64,000 nucleotides of DNA from an uncultured Roseateles sp. (GTDB lineage Bacteria > Pseudomonadota > Gammaproteobacteria > Burkholderiales > Burkholderiaceae_C). The translations under genes and the position numbers were made by a program. The DNA is taken from assembly GCF_913777145.1 (NCBI RefSeq), contig NZ_CAJYPS010000019.1:183634-247633 (forward strand). Direction: 5' to 3'. Of the stretch, positions 32,961 to 42,316 are shown piece by piece (positions within the stretch are counted from its first letter, which is position 1; each line of letters opens with the position of its first letter). The notes under the pieces are model-generated. The model saw nothing but the letters and a program-made list of their open reading frames with translations, made no database searches and had not been told where the DNA came from.

Positions 32961-34181
32961 TCAGTGGGCAGCCCACTGGATGGTGTTCAGGTCGATGCCG
33001 TCCTTGTACATGTCCCACAGCGGCGACAGCTCGCGCAGCTTGGCAACACGGTCGGTCAGCACCGTGATCGCGTAGTCGATCTCTTCCTCGGTCGTGAAGC
33101 GGCCTATGGTCATACGCAGCGAAGAGTGAGCCAGCTCATCGGAGCGGCCCAGCGCGCGCAGCACATAGCTGGGCTCCAGGCTGGCCGAGGTGCAGGCCGA
33201 GCCGGACGACACCGCCAGCCCCTTCACGCCCATGATCAGCGACTCGCCTTCCACGAAATTGAACGAGATGTTCAGGTTGTGCGGCACGCGCTTTTCGAGG
33301 TCGCCGTTGATGAAGGTCTGTTCGATACCGGACAGGCCCTTGACCAGCTTGTCGTGCAGCGCGCGGATGCGGGCGTGCTCGGTGGCCATCTCCTCACGGG
33401 CGATGCGGAAGGCCTCACCCATGCCGACGATCTGGTGCGTGGGCAGCGTGCCCGAACGCATGCCGCGCTCATGGCCGCCGCCGTGCATCTGGGCCTCCAG
33501 GCGCACGCGCGGCTTGCGGCGCACGTACAGCGCGCCAATGCCCTTGGGGCCATAGGTCTTGTGCGAGGCCAGGCTCATCAGGTCAATGGGCAGCTTGGCC
33601 AGATCGATCTCCACCTTGCCGGTGGCCTGGGCCGCGTCCACGTGGAAGATCACGCCCTTCTCGCGGCACAGATTGCCCAGCGCGACCACGTCCTGGATCA
33701 CGCCGATCTCGTTGTTCACGTACATGACCGAGGCCAGGATGGTGTCCGGGCGGATCGCGGCCTTGAAGACCTCGAAGTCCAGCAGACCGTTTTCCTGCAC
33801 GTCGAGGTAGGTCACCTCGAAGCCCTGGCGCTCCAGCTCACGCATGGTGTCCAGCACGGCCTTGTGCTCGGTCTTTACCGTGATCAGGTGCTTGCCGCGC
33901 GTCTTGTAGAACTGCGCAGCACCCTTGAGCGCCAGGTTGTTGGACTCGGTCGCGCCCGAGGTCCAGACGATCTCGCGCGGGTCGGCGCCGATCAGCTCGG
34001 CCACCTGCACGCGCGCCTTCTCCACCGCCTCTTCCGCCTCCCAGCCCCAGGCGTGGCTGCGAGATGCCGGGTTGCCGAAGTGCTCGCGCAGCCAGGGAAT
34101 CATCGCGTCCACCACGCGGGGGTCGACCGGCGTGGTCGCGCCGTAGTCCAGGTAGATCGGGAAATGCGGGGTCATGTCCAT
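32961..34181 (-). CDS. iscS: Cysteine desulfurase IscS
   Basis: A 406-residue PLP enzyme that takes sulfur from cysteine and passes it as persulfide to IscU and other acceptors. The PLP lysine is in [12 protein letters not shown], and the catalytic cysteine loop reads [15 protein letters not shown]. The start [12 protein letters not shown] (34181) matches relatives; 34175 is a near alternative. A TTG at 34193 would abut the iscR stop but extends the family N-terminus. The spacer to iscR is 13 nt. Confidence 0.96.
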   Translation of the reverse strand: MDMTPHFPIYLDYGATTPVDPRVVDAMIPWLREHFGNPASRSHAWGWEAEEAVEKARVQVAELIGADPREIVWTSGATESNNLALKGAAQFYKTRGKHLITVKTEHKAVLDTMRELERQGFEVTYLDVQENGLLDFEVFKAAIRPDTILASVMYVNNEIGVIQDVVALGNLCREKGVIFHVDAAQATGKVEIDLAKLPIDLMSLASHKTYGPKGIGALYVRRKPRVRLEAQMHGGGHERGMRSGTLPTHQIVGMGEAFRIAREEMATEHARIRALHDKLVKGLSGIEQTFINGDLEKRVPHNLNISFNFVEGESLIMGVKGLAVSSGSACTSASLEPSYVLRALGRSDELAHSSLRMTIGRFTTEEEIDYAITVLTDRVAKLRELSPLWDMYKDGIDLNTIQWAAH

Positions 34182-34194
34182 GGGAAAAACCAAA

Positions 34195-34728
34195 TTACTT
34201 GCTGAAGGCGCCGCCGAGTGCGAACACCGAATTGGGCGCGGTCACGCGGATGGGCTTGAGCACCGGCTGGCTGGAGATCGCGCGCTTCACCGGCGCGGCC
34301 TCGACCTCGAAGCCCTTGGCCAGTTGCTCGTCGGCCAGCTTGCGCAGCGAGATGGAATCGAGGTACTCGATCATCTTGGCGTTGAGGTTGGCCCAGAGCT
34401 CGTGCGTGATGCAGCGGCCGGTCTCGTCACCCATGCAATTTTCCTTGCCGCCGCAGCCGGTGGCATCGATGGGCTCGTCCACGGCGACGATGATGTCGGC
34501 CACCGTGATGTCCTCGGCCTTGCGGCCCAGCGAGTAGCCGCCGCCGGGGCCGCGCGTGCTCTCCACCAGTTCATGGCGGCGCAGCTTGCCGAACAGCTGC
34601 TCCAGGTAGGACAGCGAGATCTGCTGCCGCTGGCTGATCGCAGCCAGCGCCACGGGGCCACCGTTTTCGCGCAGGGCCAGATCCAGCATGGCGGTGACGG
34701 CGAACCGACCCTTGGTTGTGAGGCGCAT
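34195..34728 (-). CDS. iscR: Fe-S cluster assembly transcriptional regulator IscR
   Basis: A 177-residue Rrf2-family regulator that senses cellular Fe-S status through a 2Fe-2S cluster and represses the isc operon in the holo form. The winged helix-turn-helix is at about residues 1-65 ([19 protein letters not shown]). Cluster ligands are Cys92, Cys98, Cys106 and probably His109. The Cys98-Cys106 spacing is two residues longer than the Cys98-Cys104 of E. coli. AAAGGAG precedes the ATG. A candidate operator lies 91 nt upstream. Confidence 0.96.
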   Translation of the reverse strand: MRLTTKGRFAVTAMLDLALRENGGPVALAAISQRQQISLSYLEQLFGKLRRHELVESTRGPGGGYSLGRKAEDITVADIIVAVDEPIDATGCGGKENCMGDETGRCITHELWANLNAKMIEYLDSISLRKLADEQLAKGFEVEAAPVKRAISSQPVLKPIRVTAPNSVFALGGAFSK

Positions 34729-34818
34729 ACGAACTCCTTTGCGGCTGGGCTGCTTCCGGACTTCCGGAAAAACGATTACGGGTTAACCCGCGGTCCCAGC
34801 ACGATATCCGAGCGAAAC

Positions 34819-34843
34819 ATTTCCGATCATTTTACTCGACTAC
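34819..34843 (-). promoter_or_regulatory. Candidate type 1 IscR-binding site upstream of iscR
   Basis: The 25 bases on the minus strand, with halves TAGTCGAG and ATCGGAAAT, match 19 of 25 positions of the E. coli type 1 consensus as I recall it (ATASYYGACTRwwwYAGTCRRSTAT). Its place before iscR fits autorepression by 2Fe-2S IscR. The remainder of the 229-bp gap 34729-34957 holds TTCCGGA direct repeats near 34754-34768 but no gene. Confidence 0.55.
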
Positions 34844-34957
34844 CGCAGCACGACCGCCCCACCCCGCCCGACCCCACTTGCTACCCGGGTTTTCCAGCCC
34901 CGGTTTGCACGGCGTCGATTCGCTCCATGCCCCAGCACCCACGCCGGGGCCGGTCGC

Positions 34958-37048
34958 TCAAATCCGGTCCTGCACGCGTGCGCCGAAAGCCTGCTCGCGC
35001 AACTGGGCCAGTTGATCGCGCAGGCGCGCGGCCTGCTCGAACTCCAGGTTGCGGGCGTGTTCCAGCATCTGCTTCTCGAGTTGGGCCATACGTTTGGCCA
35101 AATCCTTTTCTGACAAGTCCTCGACCTGGGCCGCCTGCAGCAACTTGGCGTCGTCGCGGCCGGATTGCTCGGAATAGACGCCGTCGATCAGATCCTTGAT
35201 GCGCTTCTTCACGGTACGCGGCGTGATGCCGTGCTCGGCGTTGAAGGCCATCTGCTTGGCGCGACGACGCTCGGTCTCGCCGATGGCCTTGCGCATGGAA
35301 TCGGTCATGCGGTCCGCATAGAGGATGGCCTTGCCGTTGGCATTGCGGGCCGCGCGGCCTATGGTCTGGATCAGGCTGCGCTCGGCGCGCAGAAAGCCTT
35401 CCTTGTCCGCATCCAGGATGGCCACCAGGGACACTTCGGGAATGTCCAGGCCTTCGCGCAGCAGGTTGATGCCCACCAGCACGTCGAAGGCCCCCAGCCG
35501 CAGGTCGCGCAGGATCTCCACCCGCTCCACGGTGTCCACATCCGAGTGCAGATAGCGCACCTTGACGCCGTTGTCGGTCAGGTAGTCGGTCAGCTGCTCG
35601 GCCATGCGCTTGGTCAGCGTGGTGATCAGCACCCGCTCGTCCACCTCCACGCGATCGCGGATTTCCTGCAGCACGTCGTCCACCTGGTGGGTGGCGGGCC
35701 GCACCTCCACGACAGGGTCCACGAGGCCGGTGGGGCGCACCACCTGCTCCACCACCTGACCGGTGTTGTCCTGCTCATAGCTGCCGGGCGTGGCGGACAC
35801 GAAGATGGCCTGGCGCATCTTGCGTTCGAACTCGGCGAACTTCAGCGGTCGGTTGTCCAGCGCCGACGGCAGGCGAAAGCCATATTCCACCAGCGTGGTC
35901 TTGCGCGCCCGGTCGCCGTTGTACATGCCGCCGAACTGGCCGATCAGCACATGGCTCTCGTCCAGGAACATCAGCGCGTCGGGCGGCAGATAGTCCACCA
36001 GCGTGGGCGGCGGGTCGCCCGGCTGCGCGCCGGACAGGTGCCGGGTGTAGTTCTCGATGCCCTTGCAGTGCCCCACCTCCTGCAACATCTCCAGATCGAA
36101 CCGGGTGCGCTGCTCCAGGCGCTGGGCCTCGACCAGCTTGCCGTCCTTCACGAACTGACCCACGCGCTCACGCAGCTCCTCCTTGATGCCGTCGATCGCC
36201 GCCAGCACGCGCTCGCGCGGCGTCACGTAATGGCTGCTGGGATAGACGGTGAAGCGAGGGATCTTGTGGCGCACCTGGCCGGTCAGCGGGTCGAACAGCG
36301 CCAGGCCCTCCACCTCGTCGTCGAACAGCTCGATGCGCAGTGCCAGTTCCGAGTGCTCGGACGGAAACACGTCGATGGTGTCGCCGCGCACGCGGAAGTG
36401 GCCGCGGGTGAACTCCATCTCGTTGCGCGTGTACTGCATGCGGATCAGCTGGGCAATCACGTCGCGCTGATCCATCTTGTCACCCACCCGCAGCGTCATC
36501 ACCATCTGGTGGTAGTCGCTCGGGTTGCCGATGCCGTAGATGGCCGACACCGAGGCCACGATGACCACGTCACGCCGCTCCAGCAGGCTCTTGGTGCAGG
36601 ACAGCCGCAACTGCTCGATCTGCTCGTTGATCGCGCTGTCCTTTTCGATGAAGAGGTCGCGCTGCGGCACATAGGCCTCGGGCTGGTAGTAGTCGTAATA
36701 GCTGACGAAATACTCCACCGCGTTGTTCGGAAAGAAGTCCCGGAACTCGCTGTAGAGCTGGGCTGCCAGCGTCTTGTTGGGCGCGAACACGATGGCCGGG
36801 CGGCCCAGGCGGGCGATCACATTGGCCATCGTGAAGGTCTTGCCCGAGCCGGTCACGCCCAGCAGCGTCTGGAAGCTCAGCCCGTCGTGCACGCCCTCCA
36901 CCAGCTGGGCGATGGCCGTGGGCTGATCACCCCCCGGCGGGAAGGGCTGGAACAGCTGAAACGGCGAGCCTTCGAACGAAACGAATTCGCCCTTGCGCTC
37001 CTGCGTGTCGGCGGCGGTTTCGGCATGGGCGTTGGCGGTTTCTGGCAT
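34958..37048 (-). CDS. uvrB: Excinuclease ABC subunit B
   Basis: A 696-residue DNA-damage-verification helicase of nucleotide excision repair. Walker A is LGVTGSGKT at about residues 63-71. The DNA-wedging beta-hairpin is marked by [12 protein letters not shown] near residue 118. Helicase motifs include [10 protein letters not shown] and [11 protein letters not shown]. The C-terminal UVR coiled coil that binds UvrC ends the protein. The N-terminus has about 20 extra residues before FVSFEGSPF; a downstream start cannot be excluded. It is divergent from the aminotransferase gene. Confidence 0.95.
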   Translation of the reverse strand: MPETANAHAETAADTQERKGEFVSFEGSPFQLFQPFPPGGDQPTAIAQLVEGVHDGLSFQTLLGVTGSGKTFTMANVIARLGRPAIVFAPNKTLAAQLYSEFRDFFPNNAVEYFVSYYDYYQPEAYVPQRDLFIEKDSAINEQIEQLRLSCTKSLLERRDVVIVASVSAIYGIGNPSDYHQMVMTLRVGDKMDQRDVIAQLIRMQYTRNEMEFTRGHFRVRGDTIDVFPSEHSELALRIELFDDEVEGLALFDPLTGQVRHKIPRFTVYPSSHYVTPRERVLAAIDGIKEELRERVGQFVKDGKLVEAQRLEQRTRFDLEMLQEVGHCKGIENYTRHLSGAQPGDPPPTLVDYLPPDALMFLDESHVLIGQFGGMYNGDRARKTTLVEYGFRLPSALDNRPLKFAEFERKMRQAIFVSATPGSYEQDNTGQVVEQVVRPTGLVDPVVEVRPATHQVDDVLQEIRDRVEVDERVLITTLTKRMAEQLTDYLTDNGVKVRYLHSDVDTVERVEILRDLRLGAFDVLVGINLLREGLDIPEVSLVAILDADKEGFLRAERSLIQTIGRAARNANGKAILYADRMTDSMRKAIGETERRRAKQMAFNAEHGITPRTVKKRIKDLIDGVYSEQSGRDDAKLLQAAQVEDLSEKDLAKRMAQLEKQMLEHARNLEFEQAARLRDQLAQLREQAFGARVQDRI

Positions 37049-37159
37049 GGGGATTTCCCTGGGTTCACGGGCACAATGCGCGTTGGCGCAACCCGTCAGG
37101 GTAGCGCAGCGCGGCCCCGTGGCCCGCCCTCTGCTGTCAACGTCCCTTCAGGAAACCCC

Positions 37160-38356
37160 ATGTCCACCTCGTCTCTGTTCGCTGACGTCGCCCTCGCCCC
37201 CCGTGACCCCATCCTCGGCCTGAACGAACAGTTCAATGCCGACACGCGCCCGGGCAAGGTGAACCTGGGCGTCGGCGTTTACTACGACGAAAACGGCAAG
37301 CTGCCGCTGCTGCGCTGCGTGCGCGAGGCTGAAGGCCAGATGGCCGCCACGCCCAAGCCGCGCGGCTACCTGCCGATCGACGGCATCGCGGTGTACGACA
37401 AGGCGGTGCAGAAGCTGGTGTTCGGCGCCGAAAGCGCGCAGATCGCGACCGTCCAGGCGCTGGGCGGCACGGGCGCCCTCAAGGTGGGCGCCGATTTCCT
37501 GAAGCATGTGAGCCCCGGCGCGCAGGTGCTGATTTCCGACCCCAGCTGGGAAAACCACCGCGCCATCTTCACGCAGGCCGGCTTCGCGGTGGACACCTAC
37601 CCCTACTACGACGCCGGCAAGAAGGGCATTGCCTTCGACGCACTGCTGGCCAAGCTGAACGCGGCCGCCGCCGGCACCATCGTCGTGCTGCACGCCTGCT
37701 GCCACAACCCGACCGGCTACGACCTCAGCGCCGCCCAGTGGGCCCAGGTGGTGCAGGCCTGCCAGGCGCGCGGCCTGACGCCCTTCCTGGACATGGCTTA
37801 CCAGGGCTTCGGCTTCGGCCTGCAGGAAGACGGCGAAGCGGTGCGCCAGTTCCAGGCCTCGGGCCTGAGCTTCTTCGTGTCGACCAGCTTCTCCAAGAGC
37901 TTCTCGCTGTACGGCGAGCGCGTCGGCGCGCTGAGCGTGGTGTGCGGCAGCAGCGAAGAAGCCGGCCGCGTGCTGTCCCAGCTCAAGATCATGATCCGCA
38001 CCAATTACTCCAACCCGCCGACGCATGGCGCACAGATCGTCGCCACCGTGCTGGCCGATCCGGCGCTGCGCGCGATGTGGGAAGAAGAACTGGGCGGCAT
38101 GCGCGTGCGCATCAAGGCGATGCGCTCCGCACTGGTCGCGGCGCTCAAGGCCGCGGGCGTCAGCCAGGACCTGAGCTTCGTGACCGAGCAACTGGGCATG
38201 TTCAGCTACTCGGGTCTCAGCGCGGCCCAGATGCAGCGCCTGCGCAACGACTTCGGCGTCTACGGCGTGGACTCCGGCCGCATCTGCGTGGCTGCGCTCA
38301 ACGAAGGCAACCTGCCGGTCGTGGCCGAGGCCATGGCCGCAGTGATGCGCGGCTGA
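37160..38356 (+). CDS. Aspartate/aromatic amino acid aminotransferase (class I, TyrB/AspC-like)
   Basis: A 398-residue PLP-dependent transaminase of fold type I. The PLP lysine is Lys246 in STSFSKSFSLYGERVG. HNPTG near 182-186 and FLDMAYQGFGFG near 209-220 are cofactor-binding blocks. The sequence LFADVALAPRDPILGLNEQF is typical of the AspC/TyrB subgroup, which interconverts aspartate, tyrosine or phenylalanine with their 2-oxoacids using 2-oxoglutarate. Sequence alone does not separate AspC from TyrB. AGGAAA precedes the ATG. The open frame extending upstream to 35165 is antisense to uvrB and rejected. Confidence 0.92.
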   Translation: MSTSSLFADVALAPRDPILGLNEQFNADTRPGKVNLGVGVYYDENGKLPLLRCVREAEGQMAATPKPRGYLPIDGIAVYDKAVQKLVFGAESAQIATVQALGGTGALKVGADFLKHVSPGAQVLISDPSWENHRAIFTQAGFAVDTYPYYDAGKKGIAFDALLAKLNAAAAGTIVVLHACCHNPTGYDLSAAQWAQVVQACQARGLTPFLDMAYQGFGFGLQEDGEAVRQFQASGLSFFVSTSFSKSFSLYGERVGALSVVCGSSEEAGRVLSQLKIMIRTNYSNPPTHGAQIVATVLADPALRAMWEEELGGMRVRIKAMRSALVAALKAAGVSQDLSFVTEQLGMFSYSGLSAAQMQRLRNDFGVYGVDSGRICVAALNEGNLPVVAEAMAAVMRG

Positions 38357-38402
38357 GCCAGCCCCGCCCGAATCGCGCAGGATTGGCGCAATTGGCGCTT
38401 GA

Positions 38403-38424
38403 CTTCGCCCCACCCGGGGCGAAG
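38403..38424 (+). terminator. Perfect hairpin after the aminotransferase gene
   Basis: CTTCGCCCC (38403-38411) pairs with GGGGCGAAG (38416-38424) over a 4-nt loop, 47 nt after the stop and 74 nt before phaZ. No T-run follows, so termination may be Rho-assisted or the hairpin may be a leader structure of phaZ. Confidence 0.4.
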
Positions 38425-38497
38425 CCATGTTGCAGTGCACAAGTCTGGCGGCGATTTCTGGCACTATCCAGGCTCTTTCAATTCCGTCCGGCCGGCC

Positions 38498-39805
38498 ATG
38501 CTGTATCAGCTCTTCGAAACCCAGCGCGCCCTGCTCAGCCCTTTCGCTGAATTCGCCAGCGCATCGGCCAAGCTCTACAGCCATCCGCTGTCCCCGTTCG
38601 CCCACTCGCCGCTGTCCCAGCGGGTGTCGGCCGGGCTTGACCTCATGCACCGGCTGGCCAAGGAATACGAAAAACCCGAGTTCGACATCCGCTCGGTCGA
38701 AGTCGACGGCGTGGACGTCGCGGTGCAGGAACTGGTGCCGCTGGAGAAACCCTTCTGCCGCCTGCTGCGCTTCAAGCGCTACACCGACGACCCCACCGTG
38801 CTGGCCAAGATGAAGGACCAGCCCACGGTGCTGGTGGTCGCGCCGCTGTCCGGCCATCACAGCACGCTGCTGCGCGACACCGTGAAGCAGCTGCTGAAGG
38901 ATCACAAGGTCTTCATCACCGACTGGACCGACGCCCGCATGGTGCCGGTCGAGGTGGGGCCCTTCCACCTGGACGACTACATCGAGTACGTGCAGGAGTT
39001 CATACGCCACATCGGCGCGGACAGCTGCCATGTAATCTCGGTCTGCCAGCCCACGGTGCCGGTGCTGGCCGCGATCTCGCTGATGGCCAGCAATGGCGAG
39101 GTCACGCCGCGCAGCATGACCATGATGGGCGGCCCCATCGACGCGCGGCGCAGCCCCACGGCGGTGAACAACCTGGCGATGAACCGCAGCTTCAGCTGGT
39201 TCGAGAACAACGTGATCTACCGCGTACCGACCAACTTCCCCGGCGAGGGGCGTGCGGTCTACCCGGGCTTCCTGCAGCACACCGGTTTCGTCGCGATGAA
39301 CCCGGACCGCCACCTGAACTCGCACTACGACTATTTCCTGGACCTGGTGCGCGGCGACGACGACAGCGTGGAAGCGCATCGCCGCTTCTACGACGAGTAC
39401 AACGCGGTGCTGGACATGCCCGCCGAGTACTACCTGGACACCATCAAGACCGTGTTCCAGGACTTCGCGCTGGTCAACGGCACCTGGGAGGTCCGCGGCC
39501 AGCTGGTGCGTCCGCAGGACATCACGCAGACCGCGCTGCTGACGGTCGAGGGCGAGCTGGATGACATCTCCGGCGCCGGCCAGACCCGCGCCGCCCACGA
39601 TCTGTGCGAGGGCGTACCCAAGCAGCACCAGCTGCACTACGACGCCCTGGGCGCCGGCCACTACGGCATCTTCTCGGGCCGCCGCTGGCGCGAGAACGTC
39701 TACCCGCAGGTGCGCGACTTCATCGCCACCTACGACGCCGCCCCGCTGAACGCCGCCAAGCCTGCACCCAAGGCGCGCACCACGCGCAGCCGCCGCAGCG
39801 CGTGA
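38498..39805 (+). CDS. phaZ: Intracellular polyhydroxybutyrate depolymerase
   Basis: A 435-residue enzyme that mobilises storage poly(3-hydroxybutyrate) granules. It lacks a signal peptide. The nucleophile is Cys183 in [13 protein letters not shown], a lipase-box variant with Cys in place of Ser; the position equals that reported for the Cupriavidus PhaZ1 enzyme. [11 protein letters not shown] and [10 protein letters not shown] hold the likely Asp and His. The C-terminal Lys/Arg/Ala-rich tail may contact granules or DNA. Its stop overlaps the GTG start of rnfB, so the two are coupled. It implies the host stores PHB. Confidence 0.93.
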   Translation: MLYQLFETQRALLSPFAEFASASAKLYSHPLSPFAHSPLSQRVSAGLDLMHRLAKEYEKPEFDIRSVEVDGVDVAVQELVPLEKPFCRLLRFKRYTDDPTVLAKMKDQPTVLVVAPLSGHHSTLLRDTVKQLLKDHKVFITDWTDARMVPVEVGPFHLDDYIEYVQEFIRHIGADSCHVISVCQPTVPVLAAISLMASNGEVTPRSMTMMGGPIDARRSPTAVNNLAMNRSFSWFENNVIYRVPTNFPGEGRAVYPGFLQHTGFVAMNPDRHLNSHYDYFLDLVRGDDDSVEAHRRFYDEYNAVLDMPAEYYLDTIKTVFQDFALVNGTWEVRGQLVRPQDITQTALLTVEGELDDISGAGQTRAAHDLCEGVPKQHQLHYDALGAGHYGIFSGRRWRENVYPQVRDFIATYDAAPLNAAKPAPKARTTRSRRSA

Positions 39806-40446
39806 GCCTCGCCGACCGCATCGATGCTGTCCTGCCGCAGACCCAGTGCACGCGCTGCGGCTATGCGGACTGCCGCGCCTATGCCGAGGCGCTGGCAGCC
39901 GGCGAGGCCGACATCAACCAGTGCCCGCCCGGTGGTGCTGAGGGCGTCGCTCGCCTGGCCGCCCTCACCGGCCGCGACATCCGGCCGCTGAACCCCGAGC
40001 ACGGCATCGAAGCCACGCGTGGCGTGGCGGTCATCGACGAGGCCTGGTGCATAGGCTGCACGCTGTGCATCAAGGCCTGCCCGGCTGACTGCATCGTCGG
40101 CGTCCCCAAGGCCATGCACCTGATCGTGGAATCACAGTGCACCGGCTGCGAACTCTGCATCCCGGCCTGCCCGGTGGACTGCATCTCGATGCGCGATGTC
40201 ACCACCGCCACCGGCTGGGCCGCCTGGAGTGCAGCGCAGGCAGAGGAGGCCCGCGATCGTTACGCCTTCCGCCAGTTCCGCCGGCAGCGCGAGACGCAGG
40301 AGAACGACGCCCGGCTGCAGGCCAAGGCCGAGGCCAAGCTGGCCGACCTGCCGGCCGCGTCGGTGATCACCGACCCCGAGCAACTCGCCCGCAAGCGCGC
40401 GGTGATCGAGGCCGCGCTGGCTCGTGCGCGGGCCCGCCGCGGCTGA
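39802..40446 (+). CDS. rnfB: RnfB-type ferredoxin-like iron-sulfur protein, stand-alone
   Basis: A 214-residue protein with an N-terminal Fe-S domain (Cys16, 19, 24, 41, the RnfB/CODH cluster pattern) and two 4Fe-4S motifs ([12 protein letters not shown] at 83-94 and [12 protein letters not shown] at 113-124). A charged, Ala-rich tail follows. The GTG start overlaps the phaZ stop (GTGA). Unlike E. coli RnfB, there is no N-terminal membrane helix and no rnfACDGE genes nearby, so it is probably soluble. Its partner is unknown. nth follows by 13 nt, an association seen widely in proteobacteria. Confidence 0.88.
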   Translation: MSLADRIDAVLPQTQCTRCGYADCRAYAEALAAGEADINQCPPGGAEGVARLAALTGRDIRPLNPEHGIEATRGVAVIDEAWCIGCTLCIKACPADCIVGVPKAMHLIVESQCTGCELCIPACPVDCISMRDVTTATGWAAWSAAQAEEARDRYAFRQFRRQRETQENDARLQAKAEAKLADLPAASVITDPEQLARKRAVIEAALARARARRG

Positions 40447-40459
40447 CGACAATCCAGGC

Positions 40460-41104
40460 ATGAACGCCGCCCAAGTCGAACGCTTCTTCGCCAAGCTGCA
40501 GTCCGCCAACCCGGCCCCCCAGACCGAGCTTGAATACGCCAGCGTCTTTGAGCTGCTGACCGCGGTGCTGCTGTCCGCCCAGGCCACCGACGTGGGTGTC
40601 AACAAGGCCACACGACGCCTGTTCGCGGTCGCCAACACGCCGGCACAGATCCTGGCGCTGGGCCAGGACGGCCTGGAGCAGCACATCAAGACCATAGGCC
40701 TGTTCCGCAGCAAGGCCCGCCACTTGCTTCAGACCTGCCAGATGCTGGTGACGCTGCACGGCGGTGAGGTGCCGCGCAGCCGCGAGGCGCTGGAGGCCCT
40801 GCCCGGCGTCGGCCGCAAGACGGCGAACGTGGTGCTCAACGTGGCCTTCGGCGAACCCACGATGGCGGTCGACACCCACATCTTTCGCGTGGCCAACCGC
40901 ACCGGACTGGCCCCCGGCAAGACACCGCTGGCGGTGGAGCTGGGCCTGCTCAAGCGCATTCCCAAGCCCTACCTCGTGGACGCCCACCACTGGCTGATCC
41001 TGCATGGCCGCTATGTGTGCCAGGCACGCAAGCCGCTGTGCCAGGCCTGCCAGGTCGCAGCCGAGTGCGACACCGGCCGGCGCCTAGAATCCGCGCCAAC
41101 CTGA
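40460..41104 (+). CDS. nth: Endonuclease III
   Basis: A 214-residue bifunctional DNA glycosylase/AP lyase of base excision repair that removes oxidised pyrimidines. The helix-hairpin-helix LPGVGRKTANVVL contains Lys120, and Asp138 lies in MAVDTHIFRV; both are catalytic. The 4Fe-4S cluster ligands are Cys187, Cys194, Cys197 and Cys203 (C-x6-C-x2-C-x5-C). The ATG at 40460 is chosen by family length. All key residues are intact. Confidence 0.96.
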   Translation: MNAAQVERFFAKLQSANPAPQTELEYASVFELLTAVLLSAQATDVGVNKATRRLFAVANTPAQILALGQDGLEQHIKTIGLFRSKARHLLQTCQMLVTLHGGEVPRSREALEALPGVGRKTANVVLNVAFGEPTMAVDTHIFRVANRTGLAPGKTPLAVELGLLKRIPKPYLVDAHHWLILHGRYVCQARKPLCQACQVAAECDTGRRLESAPT

Positions 41105-41117
41105 ACCCGGAACGCGC

Positions 41118-41327
41118 ATGGCCAGCCTCCCCGAACTGACCGAACGCGTCGAGCGCCTGCTGCTGCGCCACGACGAAATCCTCCGCACCAACCTGCTGCT
41201 GCAAGAACAGGTTGCCGCTCTCACGCAGGAGCGCGACAGCCTGCGCTCGCGCCTGAATGCGGCTCGCGCCCGCGTGGACGCGCTGCTGGAGCGCCTGCCC
41301 ACCGACACGCCCAAGGACGAGGCATGA
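41118..41327 (+). CDS. TIGR02449-type small coiled-coil protein (ZapB-like)
   Basis: A 69-residue protein that is almost entirely a heptad-rich coiled coil (LTERVERLLLRHDEILRTNL and the following Leu/Glu/Arg repeats). Its length and its position directly before zapA, with ATGA overlap, match the TIGR02449 family, thought to resemble the division protein ZapB. A role in FtsZ-ring organisation is inferred from context. TAGAAT at 41085-41090 may be its -10 box. Confidence 0.78.
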   Translation: MASLPELTERVERLLLRHDEILRTNLLLQEQVAALTQERDSLRSRLNAARARVDALLERLPTDTPKDEA

Positions 41328-41626
41328 AGCAGATGGAAGTCACGATCATGGGCCAGAGCTATCTGCTGGGCTGCCCGGATGGCGGCGAGGCCGCACTGAG
41401 CGCGGCGGTCGCCCAGGTGGATCGCGAGATGTGCGCGATACGCGACGCCGGCAAGGTGAAGGCCCGCGAGCGCATCGCGGTGCTGGCGGCCTTGAACCTG
41501 GCCTATCAGCTCGCCGAGCCGGCACGTGCCGACGCGCCGGCCACCACCACGCTGCAGAGCCCGGAAATCGACGCCCTGGTACGCCGCCTGGATGAAGCCC
41601 TGGGTCACGACGGGCAACTCCTTTGA
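41324..41626 (+). CDS. zapA: Cell division protein ZapA
   Basis: A 100-residue FtsZ-binding protein that crosslinks protofilaments at the division ring. VTIMGQSYLLGCPDGGEAAL is the N-terminal FtsZ-binding part. A helix and coiled coil follow (RERIAVLAALNLAYQL), the canonical ZapA layout. The start overlaps the upstream stop (ATGA). 6S RNA starts 17 nt after its stop codon. Confidence 0.93.
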   Translation: MKQMEVTIMGQSYLLGCPDGGEAALSAAVAQVDREMCAIRDAGKVKARERIAVLAALNLAYQLAEPARADAPATTTLQSPEIDALVRRLDEALGHDGQLL

Positions 41627-41630
41627 GCCC

Positions 41631-41636
41631 TACAAT
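41631..41636 (+). promoter_or_regulatory. 6S RNA promoter -10 box
   Basis: TACAAT lies 7 nt before the predicted 6S RNA 5' end. The -35 region falls inside zapA and is weak (CGACGG at 17-bp spacing). Confidence 0.6.
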
Positions 41637-41643
41637 CCGACTC

Positions 41644-41825
41644 GTCCATCGCGTTTCGTGGGTCTTAATTTCCTTCATCCGATGCTCTATGAGCAAGGGC
41701 TTGGAAAATTCCGGACGGGCGTGATCGTCTCGCGTCAGATGAACCCGAAGTCCGGCTGACTTCGCCCACCTGATTACCCCTGGGTGTTCAGGATCTCGGC
41801 CCCCGGTTCGCGATGGACACCTTTT
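41644..41825 (+). ncRNA. ssrS: 6S RNA (sigma-70 RNA polymerase regulator)
   Basis: The 5' end GTCCATCGCG (41644-41653) is a perfect complement of CGCGATGGAC (41809-41818), giving a 10-bp closing stem about 180 nt long. ACCTTTT follows as a terminator-like tail. A second pairing, GTGGG with CCCAC, and an inner CCGGAC with GTCCGG stem build the long rod. CCTGA/TCAGG near 41769-41792 forms the small 3' hairpin in the central bubble. Size, architecture and location right after zapA match proteobacterial 6S RNA, which sequesters housekeeping RNA polymerase in stationary phase. Confidence 0.82.
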
Positions 41826-41845
41826 CTGCGCCTTAGCATCAGCCC

Positions 41846-42304
<459 letters not shown>

Positions 42305-42316
42305 AGCCGGCGCAGG

